Source of the DNA: Bacteroidales bacterium | GTDB lineage: Bacteria > Bacteroidota > Bacteroidia > Bacteroidales > Bacteroidaceae | Reading direction: 5' to 3' | DNA length: 64,000 nucleotides | Assembly (NCBI GenBank): GCA_012729225.1 | Contig: JAAYDO010000209.1 | Span: forward strand, 47,755 to 111,754 | Shown here: positions 41,737 through 52,740 of the stretch, in pieces | Position numbering within the stretch: the first letter of the stretch is position 1 | Layout: each line of letters starts with the position of its first letter | Made by a program: the position numbers and the translations under genes | Notes under the pieces: generated by a model | The model's input: only the letters and a program-made list of their open reading frames with translations | Told to the model about the DNA's origin: nothing | The model's database searches: none

Positions 41737-42978
41737 ATGAGAGTACTCATCATCAACACATCTGAGCGCATCGGTGGTGCTGCCATTGCCGCCAACCGAC
41801 TGATGGAAGCCTTGAAGAAGAATGGAGTCAAGGTGAAGATGCTGGTGCGCGACAAGCAGACCGACCATCTGACTGTTTTCCCTATTGGGCACGACTACCT
41901 ACAAACGATTAAGTTTGTTTGGGAAAGGTTGTGCATCTTCATGGCCAACAAATTCAGCAGAAGGAATCTCTTTCAGGTGGACCTTGCCAACACAGGCACT
42001 GATGTGACATGCCTTTCTGAGTTTCAGCATGCTGATGTCATTCATCTGCATTGGGTGAATCAAGGTTTCCTCTCCCTCAACAATATTCGGAAGATTATAC
42101 AGAGCGGGAAGAAAGTGGTCATCACTATGCATGACCAATGGTACTTCACTGGCGTATGCCACTACTCGGGAAATTGCAAGAAATATGAGAGAATGTGTGA
42201 CCACTGTGAGTTGATGAACAGTACATGGATGGGCGACCAAGCAAAAAAGGTTTTTCTGAAGAAAAAGAGCGTCTATGCAAATGCGAGACTTACCTTTGTG
42301 GGGTGTAGTGAATGGATCACCCAATTGGCAAGCACCTCCATGCTCACGCAAGGGCATCGGGTGGTGAGCATTCCCAACACTATCAACACAGCACTTTTCC
42401 AGCCCACGAACAAGAAGGAAGCACGCCAGACTCTCGGGCTACATGAAGACAAGTATCTGTTGCTCTTCAGCTGTCAGCGCATCACTGATGAGAGGAAGGG
42501 CTTCAGCCTGCTTGTGGAGGCACTACAGTTCATCAAGGAGCAATATGAAGATTTCGCCAAAGGCATTGAACTGGTGATTGTGGGAGGAGCAGCAGAAAGC
42601 ATTCGCAACAAAGTGCCATTTGACCTCATCGCCCTCAATTATGTGAGCGACCCTAAGGAAATGGTGCAAATCTACAATGCAGTGGACATCTACGTGACCC
42701 CCTCACTACAAGACAATCTGCCCAACACCGTCATGGAGACACTGGCTTGTGGCACTCCCTGCGTGGGATTTAATGTGGGAGGCATTCCAGAGATGATAGA
42801 CCATCAGAAGAATGGCTTTGTGGCACGATACAAGGATGCACAAGACTTTGCCAAAGGTATCCTCTGGACTCTCACTACCAACTACGACCAACTGTGCCAC
42901 CATGCACGAGAAAAAGTGCTAAGCACATACGGTGAGAATGTTGTGGCACGCAAGTATATAGAGGTTTACGAGGGATAA
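41737..42978 (+). CDS. Family 4-like glycosyltransferase
   Basis: N-term GGAAIAANRLMEAL; VTPSLQDNLPNTVMETLACGTPCVGFNVGGIPEMI (GT4 donor-site motif). Confidence 0.9.
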   Translation: MRVLIINTSERIGGAAIAANRLMEALKKNGVKVKMLVRDKQTDHLTVFPIGHDYLQTIKFVWERLCIFMANKFSRRNLFQVDLANTGTDVTCLSEFQHADVIHLHWVNQGFLSLNNIRKIIQSGKKVVITMHDQWYFTGVCHYSGNCKKYERMCDHCELMNSTWMGDQAKKVFLKKKSVYANARLTFVGCSEWITQLASTSMLTQGHRVVSIPNTINTALFQPTNKKEARQTLGLHEDKYLLLFSCQRITDERKGFSLLVEALQFIKEQYEDFAKGIELVIVGGAAESIRNKVPFDLIALNYVSDPKEMVQIYNAVDIYVTPSLQDNLPNTVMETLACGTPCVGFNVGGIPEMIDHQKNGFVARYKDAQDFAKGILWTLTTNYDQLCHHAREKVLSTYGENVVARKYIEVYEG

Positions 42979-43030
42979 GGTCTTTGGAAAAAAGAGAAAT
43001 GGGAGGATTCCTCAAGAATATTATAAAGCA

Positions 43031-43774
43031 ATGAAGTTCAGCATCATCACTGTCACCTACAACGCAGAAGCCACCATTGAGCGCACCCTAAAGAGTGTGG
43101 CCCAGCAGACATATGCCGAGGTAGAGCACCTCATCATGGATGGAGCATCGACAGACCGCACCCTGGAGATAGCGAGTCGCTATCCACATGCCACCGTGTG
43201 GAGCAGTCCCGACAACGGACTATATGACGCAATGAACCACGGCATCAGCAAGGCTACGGGCGACTTCATCTGTTTTCTCAATGCAGGAGACACACTCCAC
43301 GAAGAAGACACGTTGAAGCATCTTGCAGAGGCGTGGGAGAATGCGAACAAGGCAGGAGACGTGGCAGTCCTCTATGGAGACACCCATATTGTGGATGCTG
43401 AAGGGAAGTTCCTGCGCAAGAGGAGGCTCACTCCTCCAGAGCATCTCGACTGGCGTTCCTTTCAAGAAGGCATGCTGGTATGCCACCAATCCTTCTACAT
43501 CAACCGTCACCTCGCCCTGACCTACGACTTACAATATCGCTTCTCAGCAGACTTCGACTGGTGCATTCGTTGCATGAAAGAAGGAGAGAAGCGAGGTTTC
43601 GTGAATGTATATGTGAGAGAGCCTCTCACCGACTACCTCTCTGAGGGGATGACCACAGCCAACCACAAGGCCTCCCTCCAAGAGAGATTCCGAATCATGG
43701 CTCAACACTACGGATACGCACAGACCGTTCTGCAACACATCTGGTTCATGGTCAGATCCATCATCAAGAAATAA
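43031..43774 (+). CDS. Family 2 glycosyltransferase
   Basis: SIITVTYNAEATIERTLKSVAQQTYAEVEHLIMDGASTDRT; GDFICFLNAGDTL. Confidence 0.92.
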   Translation: MKFSIITVTYNAEATIERTLKSVAQQTYAEVEHLIMDGASTDRTLEIASRYPHATVWSSPDNGLYDAMNHGISKATGDFICFLNAGDTLHEEDTLKHLAEAWENANKAGDVAVLYGDTHIVDAEGKFLRKRRLTPPEHLDWRSFQEGMLVCHQSFYINRHLALTYDLQYRFSADFDWCIRCMKEGEKRGFVNVYVREPLTDYLSEGMTTANHKASLQERFRIMAQHYGYAQTVLQHIWFMVRSIIKK

Positions 43775-43827
43775 TCAACTACACAGGATATACTTTTAAG
43801 GATTAGTGAAAAGAAAAGACTGAAAAC

Positions 43828-45507
43828 ATGAAGAAATTTCGTCCTTCAAAACCCGAGCTGTTATATACGCTCAAGAATTACAACAAGAAGAAATTCACAG
43901 CCGACCTCATGGCAGGCATTATTGTGGGCATCGTGGCTCTTCCATTGGCTATTGCCTTCGGTATCGCATCAGGTGTGTCGCCCGAGAAAGGCATTCTCAC
44001 GGCCATCATAGCAGGTTTTGCCATCAGTGTGTTTGGTGGTAGCCGTGTGCAGATAGGAGGACCTACTGGCGCCTTCATCATCATTATCTATGGCATCATT
44101 CAGGAATATGGACTCACAGGTCTTGCCATAGCCACGGCATTGGCAGGCTTGTTCCTCATCTTGCTGGGTGTGCTGAAGTTGGGAACTATCATCCGCTACA
44201 TCCCCTACCCCATCATTGTGGGATTCACCAGCGGTATTGCCCTCACCATCTTCTCCACTCAAGTGAAAGACCTTCTTGGTCTGCACATCGAGGGTGCTGT
44301 GCCTGCTGATTTCATCGAGAAATGGGCTTGCTACATTCAGAATTTCAGCACCATCGACCTTGCCACAGCGATGGTGGGCATCCTCTCCGTAGTCATCATT
44401 GCCCTCACTCCACTCATCAGCAAAAAGATACCAGGGTCACTGGTCGCAATTATTGTCATGACAGTGGCAGGGATCATCATGTCCACCCACTTTGGCATTC
44501 ATGTAGATACGATTGGCGACCGCTTCGAGATCAACCCTTCCATGCCTGAGGCAACAGTGCCCGAACTGAGTTGGGACAACATCAAGGGGCTTTTCGCACC
44601 TGCACTGACAATAGCCGTGTTGGGTGCTATCGAGAGCTTGCTCTCTGCCACAGTAGCAGACGGTATCATCGGACATAGACATGACTCCAACCAAGAACTG
44701 ATTGGTCAGGGTATCGCCAATGTGCTTAGCCCCATCTTCGGTGGCATTCCTGCCACAGGTGCTATTGCCCGCACAATGACCAATATCAACAATGGTGGAA
44801 AAACCCCTATTGCAGGAGTCATCCACGCCGCAGTTTTGCTTCTCATCTACTTCTTCCTCATGCCGTATGCCAAATACATCCCTATGGCTTGTTTGGCTGG
44901 CGTGCTCGTAGTGGTGAGCTACAACATGAGTGGGTGGAGAACTATACGAGAGATGATTCACAATCCCAAGAGTGACTTGACCGTGCTGATTCTCACGTTC
45001 GTCCTCACAGTCATCTTCGACTTGACAATCGCCATTGAGGTGGGCCTGCTGCTCGCTTGCCTACTGTGCATGCGCCGCATGGCTGAGACCACTCAGGTGA
45101 AAGTGCTCACAGACGAGGACGACATTGACCCCACAGCAGAGACCGACATTGCCAAGAATCCAAACATTGAGCACCTCACCATCCCAGAGGACGTGGAGGT
45201 GTATGAGATCAATGGTCCCTACTTCTTTGGTGTGGCAAGCAAGTTTGAAGAAGTCATTGCCAACATGAAAGCCCGTCCAAAGGTTCGCATCATCCGCATG
45301 CGCAAAGTTCCTTTTGTGGACTCTACAGGCATTCACAACCTAACCACACTCATCAAGATGTCCAAGAAGGAGAACATCAAGGTCATCCTTTCTGGTATGA
45401 ACGAATATGTGCACGAGGTTTTGGAAAAGAATGGCTTCTATGAACTCATTGGAGAAGAGAACATCTGCCCCAATATCAATGTGGCACTTGAAAAGGCAAA
45501 GCAATAA
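43828..45507 (+). CDS. SulP-family inorganic anion transporter with STAS domain
   Basis: DLMAGIIVGIVALPLAIAFGIASGVSPEKGI; C-term VPFVDSTGIHNLTTLIKMSKKENIKVILSG. Confidence 0.95.
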   Translation: MKKFRPSKPELLYTLKNYNKKKFTADLMAGIIVGIVALPLAIAFGIASGVSPEKGILTAIIAGFAISVFGGSRVQIGGPTGAFIIIIYGIIQEYGLTGLAIATALAGLFLILLGVLKLGTIIRYIPYPIIVGFTSGIALTIFSTQVKDLLGLHIEGAVPADFIEKWACYIQNFSTIDLATAMVGILSVVIIALTPLISKKIPGSLVAIIVMTVAGIIMSTHFGIHVDTIGDRFEINPSMPEATVPELSWDNIKGLFAPALTIAVLGAIESLLSATVADGIIGHRHDSNQELIGQGIANVLSPIFGGIPATGAIARTMTNINNGGKTPIAGVIHAAVLLLIYFFLMPYAKYIPMACLAGVLVVVSYNMSGWRTIREMIHNPKSDLTVLILTFVLTVIFDLTIAIEVGLLLACLLCMRRMAETTQVKVLTDEDDIDPTAETDIAKNPNIEHLTIPEDVEVYEINGPYFFGVASKFEEVIANMKARPKVRIIRMRKVPFVDSTGIHNLTTLIKMSKKENIKVILSGMNEYVHEVLEKNGFYELIGEENICPNINVALEKAKQ

Positions 45508-45627
45508 ATAGCGCAAGAACTAAAAAAGGGTCTCCCTGTTTCGGCATTAGGGAAGAGCAAGGAAAAGCAGATGTGCGAGAAGGGAAAACAGCAGGGATTC
45601 CTCCTCCATATGGCACACCACACCACC

Positions 45628-45737
45628 GAAGCGTTCTTCATGCTCCAACGAACAATGGTGCGATGGCAAATGAACAATGCTTCAAGAGCCAATGAACAAT
45701 GCTTCGTTGGTCATCGAACCATGCGTGCGTTTTCGTT
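45628..45737 (+). repeat. 22-bp polar tandem element, copy C (5 units)
   Basis: Units at 45628, 45650, 45672, 45694, 45716. Confidence 0.9.
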
Positions 45738-45909
45738 CCAACAAGCATCTCTTTTCAAACCAAGCATAAGTATTTGAATATAAACAAGATACATACGATT
45801 CTAAAGACACAGGAAAAGCCTCTCATCTTCTTGGAGAAGTCGTCTGGCAAGAAAACCTGCCAGAATCACACCGCCCTTCTTCCACAGCAAGCAAAAACCC
45901 CTTCGTAGC

Positions 45910-47163
45910 ATGAAAGCAGAAAAAGAAATCCAGTCCGAAGAGAACAAGAAAGTTTTCCCCACAGAGGAAGCCACGGTTTCTCTCGAAGAAAAGAAGAAGA
46001 CCTCTTTAGCCATTATTGGCGGAGGTGCGGCTGGTTTTTTCTTGGCTGTCAATGCAAAGGAAATGATGCCAGAACTCGATGTCACCATCTTCGAGCAACA
46101 GCGCAAAGTGCTGGCAAAGGTGGAGATTTCGGGTGGAGGCCGTTGCAACTGCACCAACACTTTTGCAGAAATCAGCGACCTGAAGCAGGCATATCCACGT
46201 GGAGCAAGTCTGCTCAAACGCCTCTTTCAGCAATTTGGACCGAGCGATGCCTTTCAGTGGTTTGAGAATCACGGAGTGCCACTGACCATCCAAGAGGATC
46301 AGTGTGTGTTCCCAAAAGCACAAGACAGTCATGCAATCATTGATTGCCTGACGCACGAATGCAAACGACATCATGTTCGTCTGCGCTTAGGCATCAAGAT
46401 TGAACAGCCTGAGGATCTACTCAAAGAATTTGACTATGTGGCAGTGACCATTGGGGGCACACCCCACAGAGAAGGGTGCGTGCCCAGCCTTTTCACCTTC
46501 TCCATCAAGGACAAGGCACTCACCTCGCTCATGGGAACTGTGGTGGAAGAAGCAATCGTGAGCATCCCATCCACCAAATTCAAGGCTGAAGGACCATTGC
46601 TCATCACGCATTGGGGCATGAGCGGACCAGCCATCCTCAAACTCTCCAGCTATGCCGCTCGTCATCTGGCAGAACAGGGCTACCAGTCGCCCTTGCTGGT
46701 GAATTGGACTGGCAACAACAATGCCGAGGATGCATATCAACACATTATATATAATATAGAGAGGAATCCGCAGAAGAAAATTGAGAACATCAAACTGTTC
46801 AATTTGCAGGATCGCCTATGGAACTATCTGCTCAGCAAAACACAGTTGCAAGGGAAAAGATGTCAAGAACTGGGCAAGAAGGGCATCAACCGACTGGTTG
46901 ATTTACTCACAAATGACACTTATTTCATTGCAGGAAGAAGTGTCTATAAGGATGAATTTGTGACTTGCGGAGGTGTTGCATTAGACCAAATCAACGCCCA
47001 CACACTGGAGTCTAAGTCCATTCCAGGGCTATTCTATGCAGGCGAAGTGCTTGATATTGACGGCATCACGGGAGGATTCAACTTTCAGGCAGCATGGACC
47101 ACAGCCTATGCCGTGGCTAAAGCCATCAGCGAGAAAAACGCTTCTTTTCCGCACGAAAAATAG
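45910..47163 (+). CDS. HI0933/BaiN-like FAD-dependent oxidoreductase
   Basis: LAIIGGGAAGFFLAV, KVEISGGGRCNCTN, GLFYAGEVLDIDGITGGFNFQAAWTTAYAVAKAI. Confidence 0.92.
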   Translation: MKAEKEIQSEENKKVFPTEEATVSLEEKKKTSLAIIGGGAAGFFLAVNAKEMMPELDVTIFEQQRKVLAKVEISGGGRCNCTNTFAEISDLKQAYPRGASLLKRLFQQFGPSDAFQWFENHGVPLTIQEDQCVFPKAQDSHAIIDCLTHECKRHHVRLRLGIKIEQPEDLLKEFDYVAVTIGGTPHREGCVPSLFTFSIKDKALTSLMGTVVEEAIVSIPSTKFKAEGPLLITHWGMSGPAILKLSSYAARHLAEQGYQSPLLVNWTGNNNAEDAYQHIIYNIERNPQKKIENIKLFNLQDRLWNYLLSKTQLQGKRCQELGKKGINRLVDLLTNDTYFIAGRSVYKDEFVTCGGVALDQINAHTLESKSIPGLFYAGEVLDIDGITGGFNFQAAWTTAYAVAKAISEKNASFPHEK

Positions 47164-47434
47164 ATTTCCACTTACTTTCACCCTCTCTTTTTTGTCTTTT
47201 TCCCTCTTTTTTATCCCCACGAAGCATTTTTTTTGAGAAATTCTTGTTGTTATCTCAAAACTTTCTTACCTTTGTCACCTAAAGCAAAGCATCCGTTTAC
47301 TCAAAAAAGAGAAATGTAAAGCTAACTTTTCAACGATTAATGGAGAACTTTAACCTGTTTATACTTTAATGTAATAGGGCAGAGTCTATAAATGTTTAAC
47401 TAATCTTTATTTATTTATTAATTACTAACTCAGT

Positions 47435-50400
47435 ATGAAGAAATCAGTACTTCTTATTGTAGGTTTGTTGGTCACAGCCGTTAGCGCAGTGGCACAGCCT
47501 AAGAAGCCTACAGTGTCCTACTCAGATTGGGCATCTGTAGAAGAAACAGCTGATATCTACTTCTACAACGTAGAAGCAGGTATGTTCCTCGTTGCTGGTA
47601 ATTACTGGGGCACACGTGCCTGCATTATCGGTGGGGGAAATCAATCTAACATCATTACCTATGAGAAGTTCCTCTTGGGTAATGGTACAGTGACTGGCAA
47701 CAAGTGGTTTATCTCTATTTCAGAGAAAACTGCCAATGGTCAGACTTGCTACACATTCCAGAACAAGAGTGGCAGCAACAACCTTTCTGCCGACGCTTCA
47801 GATGGTATCTGGGTGGATGGTGGCAATGGTCGCCCTGTGACTAACTGGTATATCGCAAAAGACAATGGCGACAAGACTTTCTCGCTTGGCTACTATATTG
47901 CGACTGCTCAGAAAGATGCCGAAGGCAATGACTTGAAGGATGACGAAGGCAACATCATCTATGACTACGCTCCTATGGGCTATTTCGGTGCTCAGAAGTT
48001 TGAGGAAGGCGACATCATGACTTATTTTGATAAGGAGAGCACAAAGTATGCTACTTGGGCAATCGTATCTCAGGCAGAGTATGACCGCGTGCAACCTCTC
48101 TTGGCTCTTTACTATGCTGGCCAGGGCTTGCAGAAACTCATCAATGACGCCGAGACACTCAACCTCGACATGGATCTCTCTGCAGAGAAGGCTCTCTTGG
48201 TACAGGACGGCGTGACACTTGAAGAGTTGAATGCTGCCATCAAGAAGATCAACCCATCTATCGCTTTTGCGAAGGTGATTGCAGAGGCAAAGGAGTTCGA
48301 CGCTTCTCGCAGTTGGGCTAAATTTGAGGCAATCTGCTCAGATGAATCTTCCACAGATGCTATCTTCACAGAAAACACTGCTCTTATCAATTCTCTCATT
48401 GCCTTGAAGAAGGCTATCAACGAAGGCAAGGAGCTTGATGCCGCTCATGCATATACCAATGCAGAGGGTGTCTATGCAAGCGATGCATCTACCAAGGAAG
48501 AAATTGACGGCGAGAAAGCACGTGTCAATGCTTATATTTCTTTGAAGAAAAAACTGAACGAGGCAACCGAGCAATATCCATCACTCGACTTCTCCGAACC
48601 TACTGCCACATACAACAACGCAGAGGCTACCTCTGAGGACTTGGCAAACGCAGAGACAAAGATTCAAGATATCATCAACAACTATAAGATGAATCAGGCT
48701 TCCCTTGACAATCCTGCTGACATATCCAATAAGCTGACCAACATTGACGGTAAGACTATTGACAACTGGGAGCGTACATTCACAGGTACAGGTACAGTTG
48801 GCACATTCCACCTCAACACTTGGTCCACTGAAGGAAATGCAGGCAATGACGGTACCAACATGACCAACCCATTCATTGAGGATTGGGTGGCTAAGGGCAG
48901 CACGCTTTCTGATCAGAAGTTCTATCGCAAGACCATCACTGTAGAGCCAGGTGCTTACAAGATTACTGGTAATGTTCGTCTCTACAACGAAAGTGGTGCA
49001 ACATACATGAAGGGTGCTTACCTCTATGCCAACAGCAACAGAAAGAGTTTCTTTGCCAATGATGCAGAGGATCAGACAAATGCAGTTGATGGTGCACAAT
49101 ACGGCACATACAACACCATGCTGTTCTACTGGAAGGACGGTTTTGACACCTATACTATCGTGCCAGAAAGTGGAGAATTGACTTTCGGTATTCAGCTTGA
49201 GGGCGTAAACTTCAACTGGGCGGCAGCTAAGGACTTCCATGTATATTACTTAGGAGATTCCTACGAGTCACTTGACTATGTTCGTAAGAACACTGAATTG
49301 ACACTTCCTTCTTTTGATGAGAACACTTTGGCAAAGAAGGATCTTCTCAATGCATACATCCAAGCAGAAACCGACTACAAGTCTGCCACAACAGCAGATG
49401 CTATCACATCAGCATACGCAACTATGCTTGCTAACGGTGATGCACTTCAGGCTAATATCGCAGCCTACAAGGCTTATGCCAACAAGATAGAGTCATACAA
49501 GAATAAGGTAGAAGAAGAGGATCTCAATGGTGAGAATGCTGACAAGCTGATTGACTACCTTGATGAACAAGGTGTGGATTTCGGTCCTGAAAGCGATGAA
49601 GCTGCAGACTACGGCTTTGCTAATGGCTATTCTGCCTACATCCTTGCAAATGCAGAACTCGACACTGAGGCTATCCAGAATGAAACAGAGTTCTTGACTT
49701 CTCTCTATGAGGCAGCAGTTAGAACTTCTCTCAAAGATGGCTCTGACTTGACAGGACTCATCAAGAACCCAGGCTTCGAAGAAGGAACATCAACTGCTAC
49801 TGTAGGTTGGAAACTTGATACTTCTAAGGGTGGCACTGACAAGCTGACTAACTGGCATGGTGGTAAAAACAACCACGGTGCTGAGGCATACCAGCAGAAC
49901 TTCGACGTTTATCAGGAGATAGACAATGTGGAGGATGGTCTCTATGAACTCTCTGTTCAGGCATTCTACCGCACAGGTTCAAACAACGATGCTTGGGCTG
50001 CATTCCAGAGCGATCCAGCAATGGAAGGTGCCGCTAAGGTTTATCCAGAGGTTTACATCAACGAATTCTCTTCTAAGGTTCGTAATGTGATGGAAATCCA
50101 ATATGCAAACGGCGAGTTGGATGAGAGCAACACTGGCACATACAATCCTGAAGGAACAGAAGTTTACACTCTCAACAGCATGGATGCTGCATCTAACGCA
50201 TTCAGCATTGCTAATCCAGAGCGCAACTTCACCATGTCTGCTTACGGTCTCGTGCAGGGTGGCAAGATCCGCATTGGCATTCGCAAACTCGAAGGACCAA
50301 CAGGAGGTTCAGTATGGACACTTTGGGACAACTTCAAACTTACCTACCGTGCAAAGAATCCTGAAGTATTGACAAACGTTCTTGAACAGAAGTCTGCTGA

Positions 50401-51520
50401 ACTCGGCAAGATTATCGACAATGAACAGGACAACTTGACCACTCCTGCTCTCTCTGAGGCAAACTATCGCTACAATGAGTCTATCAAGAGCGACCTCAGC
50501 AACGATGCTAAGTGGGATATGCTCATTGAGACAAATAGAGCAATCAACGCAGCAAGGCAGAACCTCCTCAATGTTGAAGAGAACAAGACTCTGACTGAGG
50601 CGTACAATACTGCTACAGACGAACTTGCTAAGTATGACCCATCTGAGCAGAGCCCAGTCTGGAATGAAATCACTTCAATGGATGCTGAATTGGCAGCATT
50701 CGATGCTCTGACCACAGAAGAACTTGATGATTTGAACACAAGAGTAAAGGAACTCACTACCAGAATCAACAAGGCTGCTCTGGAAACTGCCACTGACGAT
50801 GAACCACGCGATGTGACAGCAACATTCATCAAGAATCCTGACATGGAACAGGCTAATGGTGACAACATCATGCCAGGTTGGGAAGACTTCTGGAAGGAAA
50901 GAGGCAATGGTCCTGTTAAGGGTAGCGATGGTATCACAGGCCGTTCACTCGAAGCATGGTCAGGCACTGTGGGCAAGGATCTCAAGTTCTCTGCATTCCA
51001 GAAACTGACAGGTCTTCCAGCAGGTAAGTACGAGCTCTCTGCTGATGCCGCTAATGCATCTAACGGCGTGAAGGCTGACGAAGACGCTTGGAACAGCGAG
51101 GACGAATCACTTCACGCAACAGGTCGCGCATACCTCGTAGCATACGCTGACGGTAAGGCATACTCTACTCCTGTTGTACCTAACATTGGTAGTGCAACTG
51201 AAGCCAACAGATATACAGTTATCTTCACTGTAGGTGAGGACGGCGAGGCTCAGATTGGCTTCCAGTCTAAGGGCGATCTCCCATTCCGTTGGTTCATGTG
51301 CGACAACTTCAAGCTCATGTACTTCGGCAATAGCAGTGCTCAGTCTGACAATGCAGACGAAGGTGATCTCGTAGCAATTGAAGGCACAGAAGTTGCTCCT
51401 GCCAATAAGGCTATCACAGGCATCTTCACTGCTACAGGTGCTCAGATTCCTTCACTCCAGAAGGGTATCAACATCGTGAAGTACTCTGACGGTTCTGTAA
51501 GAAAGGTATTTGTTAAGTAA
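47435..51520 (+). CDS. Large secreted protein with helical repeats and two CBM-like modules, C-terminal sorting-like tail
   Basis: Signal peptide; NPGFEEGTSTATVGWKLD and NPDMEQANGDNIMPGWEDFW; C-term ITGIFTATGAQIPSLQKGINIVKYSDGSVRKVFVK. Confidence 0.8.
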   Translation: MKKSVLLIVGLLVTAVSAVAQPKKPTVSYSDWASVEETADIYFYNVEAGMFLVAGNYWGTRACIIGGGNQSNIITYEKFLLGNGTVTGNKWFISISEKTANGQTCYTFQNKSGSNNLSADASDGIWVDGGNGRPVTNWYIAKDNGDKTFSLGYYIATAQKDAEGNDLKDDEGNIIYDYAPMGYFGAQKFEEGDIMTYFDKESTKYATWAIVSQAEYDRVQPLLALYYAGQGLQKLINDAETLNLDMDLSAEKALLVQDGVTLEELNAAIKKINPSIAFAKVIAEAKEFDASRSWAKFEAICSDESSTDAIFTENTALINSLIALKKAINEGKELDAAHAYTNAEGVYASDASTKEEIDGEKARVNAYISLKKKLNEATEQYPSLDFSEPTATYNNAEATSEDLANAETKIQDIINNYKMNQASLDNPADISNKLTNIDGKTIDNWERTFTGTGTVGTFHLNTWSTEGNAGNDGTNMTNPFIEDWVAKGSTLSDQKFYRKTITVEPGAYKITGNVRLYNESGATYMKGAYLYANSNRKSFFANDAEDQTNAVDGAQYGTYNTMLFYWKDGFDTYTIVPESGELTFGIQLEGVNFNWAAAKDFHVYYLGDSYESLDYVRKNTELTLPSFDENTLAKKDLLNAYIQAETDYKSATTADAITSAYATMLANGDALQANIAAYKAYANKIESYKNKVEEEDLNGENADKLIDYLDEQGVDFGPESDEAADYGFANGYSAYILANAELDTEAIQNETEFLTSLYEAAVRTSLKDGSDLTGLIKNPGFEEGTSTATVGWKLDTSKGGTDKLTNWHGGKNNHGAEAYQQNFDVYQEIDNVEDGLYELSVQAFYRTGSNNDAWAAFQSDPAMEGAAKVYPEVYINEFSSKVRNVMEIQYANGELDESNTGTYNPEGTEVYTLNSMDAASNAFSIANPERNFTMSAYGLVQGGKIRIGIRKLEGPTGGSVWTLWDNFKLTYRAKNPEVLTNVLEQKSAELGKIIDNEQDNLTTPALSEANYRYNESIKSDLSNDAKWDMLIETNRAINAARQNLLNVEENKTLTEAYNTATDELAKYDPSEQSPVWNEITSMDAELAAFDALTTEELDDLNTRVKELTTRINKAALETATDDEPRDVTATFIKNPDMEQANGDNIMPGWEDFWKERGNGPVKGSDGITGRSLEAWSGTVGKDLKFSAFQKLTGLPAGKYELSADAANASNGVKADEDAWNSEDESLHATGRAYLVAYADGKAYSTPVVPNIGSATEANRYTVIFTVGEDGEAQIGFQSKGDLPFRWFMCDNFKLMYFGNSSAQSDNADEGDLVAIEGTEVAPANKAITGIFTATGAQIPSLQKGINIVKYSDGSVRKVFVK

Positions 51521-51541
51521 TCAAATTCCAATTACATAATG

Positions 51542-51576
51542 GAGAGGCGCATCATTCGTGATGCGCCTCTCTTTTC
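51542..51576 (+). terminator. Terminator after the 1361-aa gene
   Basis: GAGAGGCGCATCA-TTCG-TGATGCGCCTCTC followed by TTTTCT. Confidence 0.9.
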
Positions 51577-51577
51577 T

Positions 51578-51730
51578 ATTGACATTGCAAAGGCAAGGAG
51601 TATTTTTGTTCTCAGCATCAAAAGAAAGAAAACTTGGCGGTCACTTTCTTTTCTTGACACAGGATTTCTCAATTGTCTCAATCACAATTCCCCTGATGCG
51701 CATGCCCTTTAATGTTCTATTCTGATTTTA
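51578..51730 (+). repeat. Left part (X) of a split composite repeat
   Basis: ATTGACATTGCAAAGGCAAGGAGTATTTTTGTTCTCA...TCTCAATTGTCTCA parallels 13225-13375. Confidence 0.65.
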
Positions 51731-51799
51731 AAGAAGCCAGAGGCAGACATATAATCAATCCGAGAACAAGAAGATAATACCTGAATTGTGATTATAGAA

Positions 51800-52414
51800 T
51801 TAATAAATCACACTCTTTTCCCATGATTTCATGAAGGATGTTTGCTCAGAAGTGTGAAACCAATGTTCTCCATCCATCATGATGGTCACCTCACAAGAGT
51901 ACTTTTCCATAAAATCCTTGCCACAGGAATCGCTGACTACAAGATCTTTCTCTGGACGAAGAATAAAAGTAGGAATATCCCAGTGAGAAATAGGATGTTC
52001 TACCACCCACTGAAAATAGTCTTCTTCGCGAGTTGGCATGCCCTCAATGAACGCCTTCATATCCAATAGAGGAGACACAAATAGTGCCTGTTCTACTTTC
52101 CTTCCTTGAAAGGCAAGAAGTGAGAACCATGAACCTATGCTGTTGGCACGGATAGAAACCTGCTCCCAATGCTCGTAGAGATAATCTCTGACCATGTTCA
52201 ATAGCGGAAGCACCTCCCATGGCTTTCTTCCTACAGGCAAATCAATTCCCAAAACTTGATACCCTTTGGGCACAGCCACTTGGGCAAATGCCAAAGCCTC
52301 TCCCTTATGTCCGTTTAAACCATGAACAAATAAGAACACCTTCCTGCTCTTTTCTCCAAATAAGAGGGCAGGAGTGCTACCAATATTCAATCTTGTTCTC
52401 TTCATATTCATCAA
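51800..52414 (-). CDS. Alpha/beta-hydrolase-like protein
   Basis: KVFLFVHGLNGHKGEA, RANSIGSWFSLLAF nucleophile-like elbow, late His in GEHWFHTSEQ. Confidence 0.65.
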   Translation of the reverse strand: MMNMKRTRLNIGSTPALLFGEKSRKVFLFVHGLNGHKGEALAFAQVAVPKGYQVLGIDLPVGRKPWEVLPLLNMVRDYLYEHWEQVSIRANSIGSWFSLLAFQGRKVEQALFVSPLLDMKAFIEGMPTREEDYFQWVVEHPISHWDIPTFILRPEKDLVVSDSCGKDFMEKYSCEVTIMMDGEHWFHTSEQTSFMKSWEKSVIY

Positions 52415-52435
52415 ATTTATTTATTCCTTTATTCC

Positions 52436-52530
52436 GCAACACTTTAATTTAGATTCTTTTATAAGTTACTGGGCAACAAAAGTTACTCAGGGTTTTGCCA
52501 TGTCGAAAAATTCACGCACCTTAGTGTTGC
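52436..52530 (-). ncRNA. Candidate structured 5' leader, similar frame to 6987-7091
   Basis: Inverted repeat GCAACACT (52436-52443)/AGTGTTGC (52523-52530), about 20 nt upstream of the hydrolase start. Confidence 0.35.
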
Positions 52531-52740
52531 AACAAAAAGCAAACAATTCATCGATTGGCATAGCAAAAATACAAATAAAACCCGAGAAACAGACTCCTTT
52601 TGGAGGGTTTTTATCAATTATGGAGAAATCTGAGCGTTCAATGAATCCTGTTATAGACAAATGTCTTAGTCTGAGAGGTTCTTCTTCTGGTTATCAATAC
52701 AGTGAAATCAGACGTTCATTGATGACCTTTTACTTAAAGA

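Noticed and set aside
44437-44961. 174-aa minus-strand ORF opposite the SulP gene
   Set aside because: Antisense of a strong coding gene, His/Cys-rich artefactual composition.
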